Shown: positions 1 through 8,709 of the stretch, one piece after another
How the letters are laid out: every line of letters starts with the position of its first letter
Numbering within the stretch: the stretch's first letter is position 1
Origin: Synura sp. LO234KE
Lineage: Eukaryota; Sar; Synurophyceae; Synurales; Mallomonadaceae
Assembly: GCA_015143735.1 (NCBI GenBank)
Contig: VKHC01000534.1
Coordinates: forward strand, 1 to 11,285
Direction: 5' to 3'
Length of the DNA: 11,285 nucleotides
The notes under the pieces: generated by a model
The model's input: the letters and a program-made list of their open reading frames with translations, nothing else
Told to the model about the DNA's origin: nothing
Databases searched by the model: none
Position numbers and translations under genes: made by a program

Positions 1-295
1 CGCGTATTTGCTCGCACTGAGATTGTTCATGCCACAGCCAGTTTATACTTAATGAAATTAATACTGATTACTTTTCTTTTTCGAGAGATTCCGTATGAGG
101 TTCTTGCAGAAATTTGTATTAGTATTTAAAGATTTGATTAATTTATTTGCCTACAAAAAATTTGTAGTGATAAGTTACTGGTATTGTTAGAACAGAGAGT
201 TCGCACTAACCGGAGAGTTTTGTATCTCGTGTTACCAGAGGCAGCAGTTCAAAGCGAAAGACGGGGATGATGGTAGCTTCTTGACGAAAATAAAT
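1..295. other. AT-rich left flank, no gene seen
   Basis: This stretch is visibly AT-rich and has no long open frame on either strand. The composition rises in GC from about position 200 to 480, where the retrotransposon-like sequence begins. I looked for an LTR or a target-site duplication at the boundary and saw none. Confidence 0.5.
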
Positions 296-299
296 CAAT

Positions 300-600
300 C
301 TCATCCCCACCAGATTCTCCTAGAATCCCAGCCGATCATGGCATAGTTTGTTCGGAGGGGAGAGGCAGGGCAGGGCGGGTTGGAGATTTTTAATCTTGTT
401 TTGATGTTGCTGATGATTTGATTATCTACTCGGAACCCTCCTCCGGGACAGAGTTAAAGATTCAGGATGTCGCTTGCGCCACTTCGATTTACGCATTCAC
501 CAACCAAGAAGTGTTCATTACGAGGCCGTCGCTTTCCAACCTTAAGGTGGGGAGAAAAGAGACCTTCTCCACCATGACCCTCCTTCCCCAATTCTAGTTC
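300..600 (+). pseudogene. Gypsy gag tail and possible zinc-knuckle remnant, copy A
   Basis: This stretch lies where the end of gag should be, just ahead of the protease. Around 315-350 and 385-425 the translation in shifting frames resembles the leucine-rich helical end of gypsy capsid, ending in the short run NLVLMLLMI near 390-417. Around 512-560 a Cys and His-containing stretch sits where the nucleocapsid zinc knuckle is expected, but the knuckle itself is not intact. The call depends mainly on position relative to the protease and reverse transcriptase. It could be chance similarity in decayed DNA. Confidence 0.3.
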
Positions 601-602
601 TG

Positions 603-890
603 CGGCGGCGCGGGGTTCTGGCTAGGAATGTCCTACCAACTTCCAGTAGTGGTAGCAGCCTACCGCGGCGTTCCGGGCCGAGGTTCCCGACATCGTCTCA
701 CTCGGTCGTACACTCAGGCCAGATCCCATCAAATCAGTCAATTTTGTAAGTCTGCAAAACAACAAGACTACCAGCAGGCCTACTTGGAGACCTCCTGGGC
801 TCGCGTAGAGGAACTCCCGGTGTCTTCAACCCACTTGGAATGTCAACTCCGTCACCTCGGTGACATCCCTCTTTCGGCGCCTCCATTTTG
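603..890 (+). pseudogene. Retropepsin-like aspartic protease remnant, copy A
   Basis: In gypsy elements this domain cuts the Gag-Pol polyprotein and uses a catalytic Asp-Thr/Ser-Gly triad. At 603-650 the frame reads RRRGVLARNVLPTSS, which matches the spacing of residues on both sides of the triad. The triad itself is lost here. The distance to the reverse transcriptase start at 981 is about 350 bases, normal for the family. Copy B shows a comparable PTS-containing segment at 3875-3922. The rest of the domain to about 890 is too degraded to follow. An 87-codon frame at 628-891 crosses this stretch but does not match the protease and is probably a by-product. Confidence 0.45.
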
Positions 891-980
891 AAAGTGGTTG
901 AAAAAGCGCAACAAATACAAATGACACTGAAGCCCGACATAAACCTCCGGGCAAGTCCAACTTTTAGCGACGAAGAGCAC

Positions 981-1550
981 CTTGGTGTTTTCTCGCGTCC
1001 CAAGCGACTGGCCGAATGGGCGATGTCTCAGAAGATTGAACGCGGCATGGCAAAAATGGTCAATGAGCTGGAAGGAACTGTCGCGCCTCTCGCCTTCTAT
1101 GGTGGTACTCTTCCACATGTTTGGGGTACAGGACTCACTCTCCCCAGGAGAACCAAACTCAGGATGTCGCAAATATACAAAGAAGTCTTCGCCTAGCGGC
1201 TGTAAGCACGTTCAAACTCCTTCGTGCGACCTTGCTTACCCGGATAAGTAAATAGTACTCGAGTTGGATGTCACTACATATTGCAACGCGCGAGGAAAAC
1301 ATCACCGTCATCCAGCTCTTATTCAGTTCACGAGGACAATACAACTTTGGCTCCTGAAGACACCCTTCGGGCTCCAAAGGAACTTCACCATAGCAGAGGA
1401 CCGATAGTATGCTTGAATGCCTGTTTCAGTCCCAACCGACCCCGTTTCCAGCTCGTCAAAACGGCGCCTCGACTTGGGATGACATAGTTCATGGCCCTTT
1501 CGCCAACTTTTGTAGACACAACACACCTTCTTGAAGATATTCTAAGCTGT
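981..1550 (+). pseudogene. Gypsy reverse transcriptase remnant, copy A
   Basis: The domain would copy element RNA into DNA. It begins with LGVFSRPKRLA at 981-1013, the usual entry to gypsy reverse transcriptase. It then shifts frame to SPSMVVLFHMFGVQDS and LSPGE (1093-1152), which fits the stretch ahead of the first catalytic region. The same frame runs on past one TAA (1249-1251) through LELDVT (1258-1275), which carries a candidate for the first catalytic Asp, to HHRHPALIQ and KTPFGL (1300-1374). KTPFGL is the most diagnostic motif. LNACFSPN follows at 1413-1436, and a segment ending HLLEDIL at 1544 closes the domain. The catalytic YxDD box is not legible between 1440 and 1494. The size, about 570 bases, is right. 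The frame changes and the lost active site show it is dead. Confidence 0.68.
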
Positions 1551-1579
1551 GACGGCGACCGCCCCGACAGCTTAGAATA
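1538..1579. repeat. Perfect 13-bp inverted repeat with 16-base loop
   Basis: The arm TATTCTAAGCTGT (1538-1550) is followed by its exact reverse complement at 1567-1579. The 16-base GC-rich loop contains a further GGC/GCC pairing. It lies at the very end of the decayed reverse transcriptase in copy A. A perfect 13-bp stem this close together is unlikely by chance in 11 kb. It may be a fold-back mutation made by template switching, or a structural leftover of the element. Confidence 0.8.
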
Positions 1580-1599
1580 GAATGGAAGTTCCCTGGCAA

Positions 1600-2400
1600 G
1601 TGCTTCGGATGTCCCCCCTACGATGGACGAGGTGAAGAGGTAAGCCTTCCTGTGGGCTCCAATTCAATCATGTAAAGAACTGGTCTTTCGCCAGGGAGTC
1701 CGGAGCCTACAATGTCTTGTAACAATATAGACTCAATATTCCACCCGGAAGCGTGGAAGTGGAAGTGTTTGTTCCTATTCCGAAAGGTACTTCTGACTAG
1801 ATTCTATTCCTGTGACCTATCATAATCAGGGATGATAATTCGTAAGTTGTGAAGAAGCCTCATAGTAAAGCAAATTACGACATCCCTCCAGGAGCGTGGG
1901 AAGCTCCCTCGGAACCCACATAGATATGTACAAAGTGCGCCAGCACATCTCAAACTTCTAAAAGCGCTGCGTGGGGCGAACGACGCTCTATGGCTGCTGC
2001 TGAGACAAGAAAAAGACTTGTTTAACTTCGTCTCCAAATCTCACATCCTTCACTACCGGAAACGGGTTGGAGTTCCCCTTGAGGTCAACCTTAAAAAATA
2101 TTATACAATCTTTCACACCGCGTTTGATTTGGCGTGATGGGATCTCCAAGGACTCGATGGTTTTCGGCCCCTCGCCTCCATCAAGAAAGCGTCCGTGCGA
2201 GCAGTCAACGTTGTCATATCCAAATATGTATACAACCGGGGTGTCTACGTGGGGGTACTATTCTTTGGTCTCTGGACCGATGCGAAGAGCTAAACAAAAT
2301 AATTGCAACCAAGAGTCGCCGCCGCGCCAAGAGTTTGAAGTCCTCACAACTTGATAACTTTTTTCCAGCCGGCCAGCAGAGAAGGGCAGGGCTACAACTG
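1600..2400 (+). pseudogene. Connection and RNase H remnant, copy A
   Basis: RNase H degrades the RNA strand of the RNA-DNA hybrid during reverse transcription. GLSPGSPE at 1682-1705 fits the connection segment that follows gypsy reverse transcriptase. The stronger landmark is GANDALWLLLRQEKD at 1973-2017. It has the layout of the RNase H segment in which an Asp is followed by a small-residue and hydrophobic stretch and then a Gln. That segment lies about 990 bases after the start of the reverse transcriptase, close to the usual spacing. From 2050 to 2400 I can follow the domain only vaguely. A minus-strand open frame at 1804-2037 is opposite this block and I take it as a shadow. Confidence 0.5.
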
Positions 2401-2539
2401 ACTCTCCGTCATTCAACATGGAAAACTCCCCTGTTTAAATAGAGTTCTTCACTCGGGTGAACATATTTTAAGATTGGCGGCAGAGGGCTCGCACCTTCCG
2501 ATACCCGCCATCACTACTCAACTCATTCGACCAGGGAAT

Positions 2540-3395
2540 TGTGTCTCCAGCTTAATTGCTTACGGGGATGGAAGGGGAACGCGTGTGTCTTACCTTGCAG
2601 ACGTCCAAACCGATTAAAGCGGATTTGTATTCCCGGGATATAATCACGGAATATCTAGTCACTAATCTAGCCCCTGCTGCATGGTGTACAAGCTCACTGT
2701 CCACTATCGGCAGCGACACCTCGCTGCCGTGACCTCTCCCATTCAAGCGACCATTCTTCTCATCCCGTCGCGACCTCAAGTGTACCACGGCTCTATGGCG
2801 GCCCATGATTGGCTCTCTTATATCTTTGGCACATTTAATGCCTGCGCCACTCCACTCAAACTCTGGTCTTCTCCGACGGCCAACCTTGTCTGTGTGGAGC
2901 CACCCGTGATGTTATCCCATCTATTAACGATCTTCCTCCCACAGCAATATCTGATGCTTGATGCCAATTCTTCCTCCGTTCTATAACGGTCGCCTTAGAA
3001 CCAAGTACCTCCCTCTCCTTTAAGAGGTTCCGCATAACCCGGGTCTACCTGGTGGTTCATACAAGTACGGGCTTTGCCCTATGCTTCCCCAAGCGGTCAA
3101 CTGGAATTCACCGACTCTAGTTATCATCACACCGCCAACAGTGCGTTATTGCTGTGACACCTTACACAAGCCCCAAATCCTAAACAGTATAACTGATAGA
3201 GACGCAATGAGACCTTCTACCCCGTCTATTAGATTTTTAGAGAACAGCCTCCTTGTCGTCCACATCCTCGTCAAGTCTCTCAGTTCTCCCCCGAGCACGT
3301 TCTACAGTGAGGTCACAAAGTGGTTGCACGCACAAGTCCCGCTGCATCTCTCTCCGATGGTCTCTCTCCGGCACACCGCATCTGTCACCACTCTT
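2540..3395 (+). pseudogene. Gypsy integrase remnant, copy A
   Basis: Integrase inserts the DNA copy into the host chromosome. In order I see: GFVFPGYNH at 2621-2647 in the zinc-binding N-terminal part; HDWLSYIFGTFNACAT at 2804-2851 in the catalytic core, just before the position of the second catalytic Asp; TAISDA, a stop, then CQFFLRS at 2941-2982 where the third acidic residue region lies; STWWFIQVRALPYASP at 3044-3094 after the core; HILVKSLSSPP at 3261-3293 in the C-terminal beta-barrel; and SDGLSPAH at 3353-3376, the usual closing stretch. The catalytic acidic residues cannot be read intact. The order and spacing of six landmarks make this one of the best-supported calls in the window. 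A 144-codon frame at 3081-3515 covers part of the C-terminal region. Confidence 0.62.
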
Positions 3396-3454
3396 TCAGC
3401 CTCCTGTACCCCACCGCAGCTCGTGATGTACCGTTCACAAAACTCCATTCACTC

Positions 3455-3550
3455 ACAGAATCTCGCCTCTTGCAAGTTCTGCCCTCCTGGGTCATCTGGA
3501 ATTCTCACTGCGTGAGCTTTCTTTCACTGTACGCAATCTCGTGGACTTCT
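3455..3550 (+). pseudogene. Gypsy gag C-terminal remnant, copy B
   Basis: LLQVLPSWV at 3467-3493, followed after a frame change by ILTA at 3501-3512, resembles the conserved last helices of the gypsy capsid. In this group that feature lies about 100 to 130 codons ahead of the protease, and here the gap to the protease landmark is about 380 bases. There is no upstream gag, because the integrase end of copy A lies directly before it. The match is short, so the call rests on agreement with the landmarks that follow. Confidence 0.42.
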
Positions 3551-3864
3551 TCCTGATTCAGGCGCGTCAGCACTCCTGGTCCTGGGGATCCCCTGCTGGT
3601 AACGGTCGAGCAACGAGTCAAGTGCCTCCGACGCATCCAAGCGCAGTGCAACAAAAGACCAGAATTCAGCTAAGCTCATCGGCTCTTACATTTGGAAAGA
3701 TTTACTACAAAAGTCGTCGACCTGCTCTGCCCTCCTCAAGGCTTCAGAAGCCACTACGAGAAGTTGCTTAACGAGCAGGACAGTTGGCCACAATCCCTCG
3801 AAGGAGGCCAACACCATTCTCGAACGGAGGACGACTCTTCTCAACTGCTTGATCTGTTCCTTGC

Positions 3865-4110
3865 CTGTTCACAGAGTGGACGACTCGTACAAGCACGTGT
3901 TTCGCCTTTGTTCCCAACCTCTAATTCACTTGTGTTGAGCAAATCTTCATGTGTAATAGGGGCAATATCCGCTCTTCATGGACCTTGAAAAAATTCTGAT
4001 ACCGCTAACAATTCAACTGGTGCTATCACCGGATTATCACAGGATCTGTTCGGGCAACTGGAACTTCGCCCAGCTACACTGTCTTTCGTCCCTTTTCACT
4101 CCTTCGGGGG
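3865..4110 (+). pseudogene. Retropepsin-like protease remnant, copy B
   Basis: SGRLVQARVSPLFPTS at 3875-3922 has the residues expected on both sides of the protease active site, with the catalytic Asp-Thr-Gly part deleted. A later open stretch from 3978 (MDLEKILIPLTIQ and onward) fits the beta-strand region that follows in gypsy proteases. The distance to the reverse transcriptase start is about 400 bases, against about 370 in copy A. With its active site gone it cannot work. A competing Asp-Ser-Gly motif at 3555-3569 was considered and rejected. Confidence 0.42.
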
Positions 4111-4259
4111 TACAGAAGCAGCCCTGCTCGACTGAGGCTCTCAAGCAGGCTAAAGTCGTTGAGGCAGTGGAGAACAACCCGATGGCCGACCATATCACCT
4201 TCCCTGAGTTCTCCGGTCGAATTCCAAACCATTTGTTCCCCACCCGATAAAGAAAGCCA

Positions 4260-4810
4260 AGGTGTTTGCCAGCGTCCGGTTTGTTCACGTGCCAAGTATC
4301 TACACTTTCTCGAAAGAGGTCAAGCCGCACATCCTAGGAAGTCGAAGCGACTTCAAGCGGTTTAAATCCCGCCAGAACGCTGCTTTATACGTCGGCCAAC
4401 AGACCACGCTGGGGAAACGCCCTTCATTTCCCACGACTTCTCCTATGTACAGATACTAAACTACTTTGGCCTTGGCCTTGGCATATTCATCGCGAGACCT
4501 CAGAACCCTCTCTCTCTCTGGGGTCTAGTTGACATCAATCACGCAGTGCCGGATTGGATTAGAGCCCCCTCAGCGCGTTCTACAATACTCTTAGGGTGGG
4601 CGGAGCCGTCGACGGCTCATCCTCGCCCGTGGTCCGGCGACGCATCGACCTAAACACTGACTGCTAATATTGCGTCCGCCTCCTTGGGGAGAACTCCGTG
4701 AAAGCGCGCTGCAATAAGTGCCTTCTCATGAAGTCCGCAACAACCAAGCCCACACAATGGACTGTCCAAGTCCGAGGCGGTTGGAAATGTCACGGAGGAT
4801 TAACTGGCGG
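4260..4810 (+). pseudogene. Gypsy reverse transcriptase remnant, copy B
   Basis: The entry motif reads RPVCSRAKYL at 4273-4302. About 180 bases on, YSSRDLRTLSLSG at 4484-4522 fits the stretch just before the first catalytic region, and the next frame gives LVDINHA, which holds a candidate catalytic Asp. The end of the domain is suggested by PSHEV near 4721 and RRLEMSRRINW at 4775-4807. The total length of about 535 bases agrees with copy A. I cannot read the PFGL motif or the YxDD box. Several frame changes and stops are needed, so it is a dead fragment. A chance match remains possible for any single motif. Confidence 0.42.
4603..4618. repeat. Perfect 16-bp palindrome
   Basis: GAGCCGTCGACGGCTC is its own reverse complement with no spacer. 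It lies in the decayed reverse transcriptase of copy B. A palindrome of this size has a modest chance of occurring once in 11 kb, so it may mean nothing. Confidence 0.9.
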
Positions 4811-4839
4811 CCAGTGGTCGCACAGGCTACTCCAGTATA

Positions 4840-5140
4840 GTTTGCTCTATACCTGTTTCTTCTCGTCTCAGACGGCGTCGTTGTTCCACTGGCGGCCTCT
4901 CGGATCCTTGCCTGCAATAGAGGAGCGCTAGCTCCCCTCGAGTCGTGCCCCGTGCCCTCACCATTTTGCCACTCTTCTCTCCACCCACCCAACCCCAACG
5001 GTAGCTAGAATGTGTCTTGATAGCTACCCAATCAGTACTCTGATTCCCATAGGAACGCCAGGCCGGAGTTGGGAAATAAATGCGGTACCTTCGGATGTAG
5101 ACACATAAATCTCCGCACTCGGCCAGTTGGTACATAGAGA
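4840..5140 (+). pseudogene. Connection and truncated RNase H remnant, copy B
   Basis: After the reverse transcriptase, RVVPRALTILPLFS at 4939-4980 fits the connection segment of gypsy Pol. SDVDT, a TAA, then ISALGQLVH at 5091-5135 lines up with the RNase H segment that reads GANDALWLLLRQEKD in copy A. About five bases later the composition changes to AT-rich DNA and the landmarks stop. The copy therefore seems to be cut off inside RNase H. Several open frames on the minus strand here (for example 4827-5135) have no recognisable content. Confidence 0.38.
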
Positions 5141-5331
5141 ATGGTTTCCTCGGTGGGGCTGCGGCGTAGTCTTACCTATGTGCTGATTCCAGCTTTAAAT
5201 TTTCCAGCGATTGATAATTTGATTATTTGTGGCATATGGGTTTTATTTATAACTTGGAACTGCACCTGTTTCTTCGGTAAAAAATTAAGATTTAAGCATC
5301 ATACGTCCAATTTTGGGAAATCTTACAGTCA

Positions 5332-5395
5332 ATTCTTGGTGGCGCAGTGTTATATAAAGCACCATGCTGGAAGTTTTCTACGAAGTAAACAGAAT
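5332..5395 (+). repeat. Diverged direct repeat, first copy
   Basis: This segment is repeated in the same orientation at 5824-5886. The two begin ATTCTTGGTGGCGCAGTG and ATACTTGGTGGTGCGGTG, and 24 of the first 30 positions agree. Similarity continues more weakly for about 60 bases, and both copies are followed after a further 30 bases or so by CGATGTGTTTT. The copies lie about 490 bases apart. Confidence 0.5.
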
Positions 5396-5823
5396 ATATC
5401 AAAATAGATATCAAATTTTATCCTCGATGTGTTTTTCTTTTTTTAAAAATTGCATCTCAGTACCAACTGTGACTCTTTTGCAGAAACGGGTCGTATATAC
5501 CGTCAAAAACAATATTAACTTCATGTTGCTAAAGTTTATTGGCAAGTAAGGGGATTTGATAACCAGTACCCCCCAGATGGTGTGTTTCAATGAAAACATG
5601 TGTAATGCCTATCAACTCCAGAAAGCGCTCTATGGTGATACAGGGGCAATCAGAGTATATGGACAAGAACACCGACATAAAATCAAACCAACGAATGGGT
5701 TTCAATCAAATGAACAAGCCCAAATTATATTATCATGTTACAGATCTTCGAAATTGTGGTGTGATGAAAGCTGTTGATAAATCGGGAAACAGCAGGTACA
5801 ATTCACTCGTAACAATATATTCA

Positions 5824-5886
5824 ATACTTGGTGGTGCGGTGTAATATGATGCATATGCAGGGAATTTTCTGTAAATCAAACAAAAC
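5824..5886 (+). repeat. Diverged direct repeat, second copy
   Basis: This is the partner of the segment at 5332. A shared downstream CGATGTGTTTT at 5424 and 5903 suggests the repeated unit is at least about 100 bases long with small indels. It could be an old tandem duplication or the ends of a small element. I cannot tell which. Confidence 0.5.
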
Positions 5887-8665
5887 ATGCCGAAATTGTG
5901 TGCGATGTGTTTTAACTTCATGGAAGGGCAACTGTTCATTCTCCTTTATCTGACGCAGCGTTATGAAAAAAGGCACTTCCGAAGGCTTGAAAAAAATGCA
6001 GCGTTTTAATTCCCCAAAACTTAAGGCTTAGCTTTACAAAAAGCAATCCTCTCCTCGGTATAGTAGGGTAAACAATGGTCCTGGTAAATAGTACTGAAAC
6101 GCTCTTATTTAAATAATTTGATACCTTTTGGGTGCAGCAGACTACGGGATCGTGTAAAGATGCAACACGTACTATGACTGATATCATACCGATTAACTAC
6201 AACTAATAGTTTGGTGACTCTTTTCTTATTCATTTCAAATAGAACTTTGTCGCGAAAGCAAATATTCTGAACCTGTTTGCTGATGTGAATGCTTACCATA
6301 AACAAAATCTAGACTCCAGATATTCTGCTGCCGATATATTTCTGAGGTTCCTCTAGATTCTGGAAATTTAAACTTAAAGATGTTGCTGCAATTGCTACTT
6401 TAAAATCTTAATGGTCTAGCTGGTCGCAAACAGTTAATTATGTGTGAAGTACACATATAATAATGCCGTGTCCACGACAAGACCAAACATATTGACATTC
6501 AGGATCACCTAGCTCGTGAACAATTGCAAAACGGGAATAGAGCGATGGAAAAGGTACCACCTCTTCTTAAAGTGCTAGTGATCTTTTGACCAAACAATTG
6601 TATGGTGAATACAGTAATATTGTATAGGCAGTATATTCATGCGTCCTTTGAATCCATATCCTTTACTTATCTTTTGAATTACGTCAGAACATTGAGCCTA
6701 GTTGAAAATGGTATCAACATAGTATGCAAATGTTGGAACCAATTTTAGTCAGTCCATAATCATCCTGCTCCCCACATTCATAGTTCAACCATATCCAAGT
6801 CCCTGAATTTTCATTTTTGCTTCTAAGCTTATTTGTAACCAGCTATAGTCAATCTATGCGGATTGGCGCGTAGGCGAAAATGTAGATGTCTGGTATCCGA
6901 GCAAGTCGGTTGGTCCATTTACATTTATTCCTAAGACTTGTATTCTTCTCGGTATCGCGGAATAACACAGAGTTTTGGCCCCCGCTGCTTTTACGTATAG
7001 GGGAGAGGTGTTATAGAGGGGTCGCCTTCTTTGTTGTGACATCATTCTTGTCATTATATTTTTGGTGAACTTGCCCTGACTCGAATATTCTACCTGGAAG
7101 AAACCATTTCCGCCAGCAACAAAATTAATTTTCTTTGTGCAACTCTGCTTATATGAAATTTAACTCTACTCTATCAATATGAATTTTTAATAGTTTTATT
7201 TATCGGAGCAGTAACGCGTAGACTGAATATATCATGATCTTAGAAACCATAGTTTTGATATGCATTGAGAGAAAGTGATATTGTCCAGGTCAGCATGTGC
7301 AACTTCAACTCATTCTTGAAACATAGAAAAATTAAATAATAGCACAGACGTTTACAGGGGTTTGTACATAAAAATAAACCTGAACTGGCCTATAGATAGT
7401 AATAAGTAAAATCAATAATAAATAACCCCTGAGTACAAAGGAACAATTTACTAGCACTTTTACTCGAGTGTTAGACACAAAGAAAGGATATTCCTCCGAC
7501 AACAACCTATTTGATTGCTAGACACACAGCTCCTAGCTGACTGCTTCAGGTACACCAGAACACTGTACTCCCTGATCCTGAGTGAGTGAGAAACTCTGAT
7601 CTAGGTTGTATAAGCTGATATTCTCACAACACTGGAACAGATATATATGGGCATAAGGAACTAAAAGAATATACTTCAACGTCTGCAAAATTATATTATT
7701 TTTATAGGACTTTAAACTATCTACTACAGAAAAATTTAGCGATAACTTACGGGATACTTTAAGATTTTGAAAATTTTTTGAAACGCGTCCGGGCCTTCTT
7801 CCCAATTTACCAGTTTAGAGAGTTGTCGACTCAGAATATGCACATAGGGTATTAAACCTTCGATATTTAAGCTTTTAAAAGTTTGGTCTGAGCTATGGAA
7901 TATTAACGTGGTTTTTTCATAATTTCGATTTTGAAACGTGAAATACTTGAGAATGTAAACTATTTATCACCTAGAACCCTCTTTGGCAGATGCGCCTGAT
8001 CATTCAATTTCCGAAATGTATATCATATGCTAGGTAATTTGCGGTTCCAGAAGAGTTCTCCTTCCCGGAAACTCTGGAGGTGCTTTTAACAGTAATAACC
8101 CATATTTAACCATGTCTCTAAGCAAATATATCGATATATTATGAATTGTATTGTCGTTGCCCGATGCGGTTAATGCTGCTGAGCCTGGAGAACAAGTTTT
8201 GGTCCAATTGAGGACGACTTTCCGATAGTTCGAATAAAAGAAAACTGGGGGAAAATAACAAAACCCGTTTTTGCAACGTGTTTACGCCTTTAACGGCGTT
8301 TTTCTCAGGTTATACGGGGCGTTATGCCCCAAAATTTGTCAATATGCATAACAGTTCATATTTTATAGATAAGATTTCATGTGACGAAAAAGAACGTTTG
8401 TTGGGGTTGAAGTTCGGTATTCTGGTCCCATATTTTGCTACATGGTAAAATATCACGTACACCTAGTAATCCCAAGTACTACTAAGTTTTCTTTTTGTGA
8501 GATAATGATATATATGGTAGTATTGTGGGGCCTATGAACATAAGGGTGGGGATAAAATATGAAAACTATGTACTGTATCCAAGGTTTAGCTAGTACCTGC
8601 AGTTTATTTCACTGACTATATATGAGTGCGTACACCTATATTGTTTTACGAGTTACTAACGAATA

Positions 8666-8709
8666 AAAAAGTTAAGCACAGGGATAAGAAGTAAAAAGTT
8701 AAGCACAGG
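8666..8709 (+). repeat. 17-bp direct repeat, 27-base period
   Basis: AAAAAGTTAAGCACAGG occurs exactly at 8666-8682 and again at 8693-8709. This is a small local duplication in AT-rich DNA just before the composition changes near 8760. No function is apparent. Confidence 0.9.

Larger units (their letters stand above)
300..3395 (+). mobile_element. Decayed Ty3/gypsy-type retrotransposon, copy A (gag tail to integrase end)
   Basis: This is a fossil LTR-retrotransposon coding region. In working elements of this group the polyprotein supplies capsid, protease, reverse transcriptase, RNase H and integrase for copy-and-paste movement. What I see is a set of landmarks in canonical order on one strand: gag tail near 320, protease near 612-650, reverse transcriptase 981-1550, RNase H near 1973 and integrase 2621-3376. 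The span from protease to integrase end is about 2.75 kb, a little shorter than the roughly 3.2 kb I expect for the family, which fits accumulated deletions. All three forward frames are needed to follow it and stops interrupt it, so nothing can be expressed. The N-terminal part of gag and both LTRs are absent. The family call is firm for the reverse transcriptase and integrase parts and weaker at the 5' end. Confidence 0.72.
3455..5140 (+). mobile_element. Second decayed gypsy-type copy B (gag tail to RNase H), same orientation
   Basis: About 80 bases after the last integrase landmark of copy A, gypsy landmarks begin again: gag tail 3467-3512, protease 3875-3922, reverse transcriptase 4273-4807, connection 4939-4980 and RNase H start 5091-5135. 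The matches are weaker than in A, but their spacing reproduces that of A. Compared with A, the pairs are offset by about 3147 (gag tail), 3278 (protease), 3292 (reverse transcriptase start), 3237 (reverse transcriptase end) and 3112 (RNase H). The copy ends at about 5140, where the DNA becomes AT-rich, so the rest of RNase H and all of integrase are missing. Nucleotide similarity between A and B looks low by eye. They may be an old tandem duplication or two related insertions. Confidence 0.5.

Noticed and set aside
3081-3515. The longest open frame in the window (144 codons) as an independent gene
   Set aside because: It overlaps the integrase C-terminal landmark HILVKSLSSPP and only part of it matches the family. 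The open length is probably accidental.
3552-3569. An LPDSGAS-like aspartic protease motif in one plus-strand frame
   Set aside because: It lies only about 40 bases after the gag-tail landmark of copy B, too early for the protease, and hits a stop soon after. The segment at 3875-3922 fits the spacing and flanking residues better.
3541-3771. A frame with SWSWGSPAG that recalls a Nudix hydrolase entry motif
   Set aside because: The downstream Glu-rich Nudix box is absent, and the frame lies inside the retroelement block.
5590-5844. An 84-codon plus-strand open frame in the AT-rich spacer
   Set aside because: A few frames of this length are expected by chance in 11 kb over six frames, and it has no motif, partner block or recognisable product.
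6854-7054. A minus-strand frame with RRIQVLGINVNGP, loosely like the integrase core
   Set aside because: The spacing to neighbouring integrase landmarks is wrong, and nothing recognisable follows it on the minus strand. A single short resemblance in AT-rich DNA is not enough.
7533-7805. A 90-codon minus-strand open frame starting MGRRPGRVSKNF
   Set aside because: Its length is within chance expectation, only the first residues look protein-like, and nothing continues it on either side.
8125-8140. A 16-bp palindrome AATATATCGATATATT
   Set aside because: It is almost all A and T in AT-rich DNA, where such palindromes are expected by chance.
8284-8330. Two small GC hairpins, one followed by a T run like a bacterial terminator
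   Set aside because: The stems are only five base pairs, there is no gene upstream, and the context is eukaryotic.
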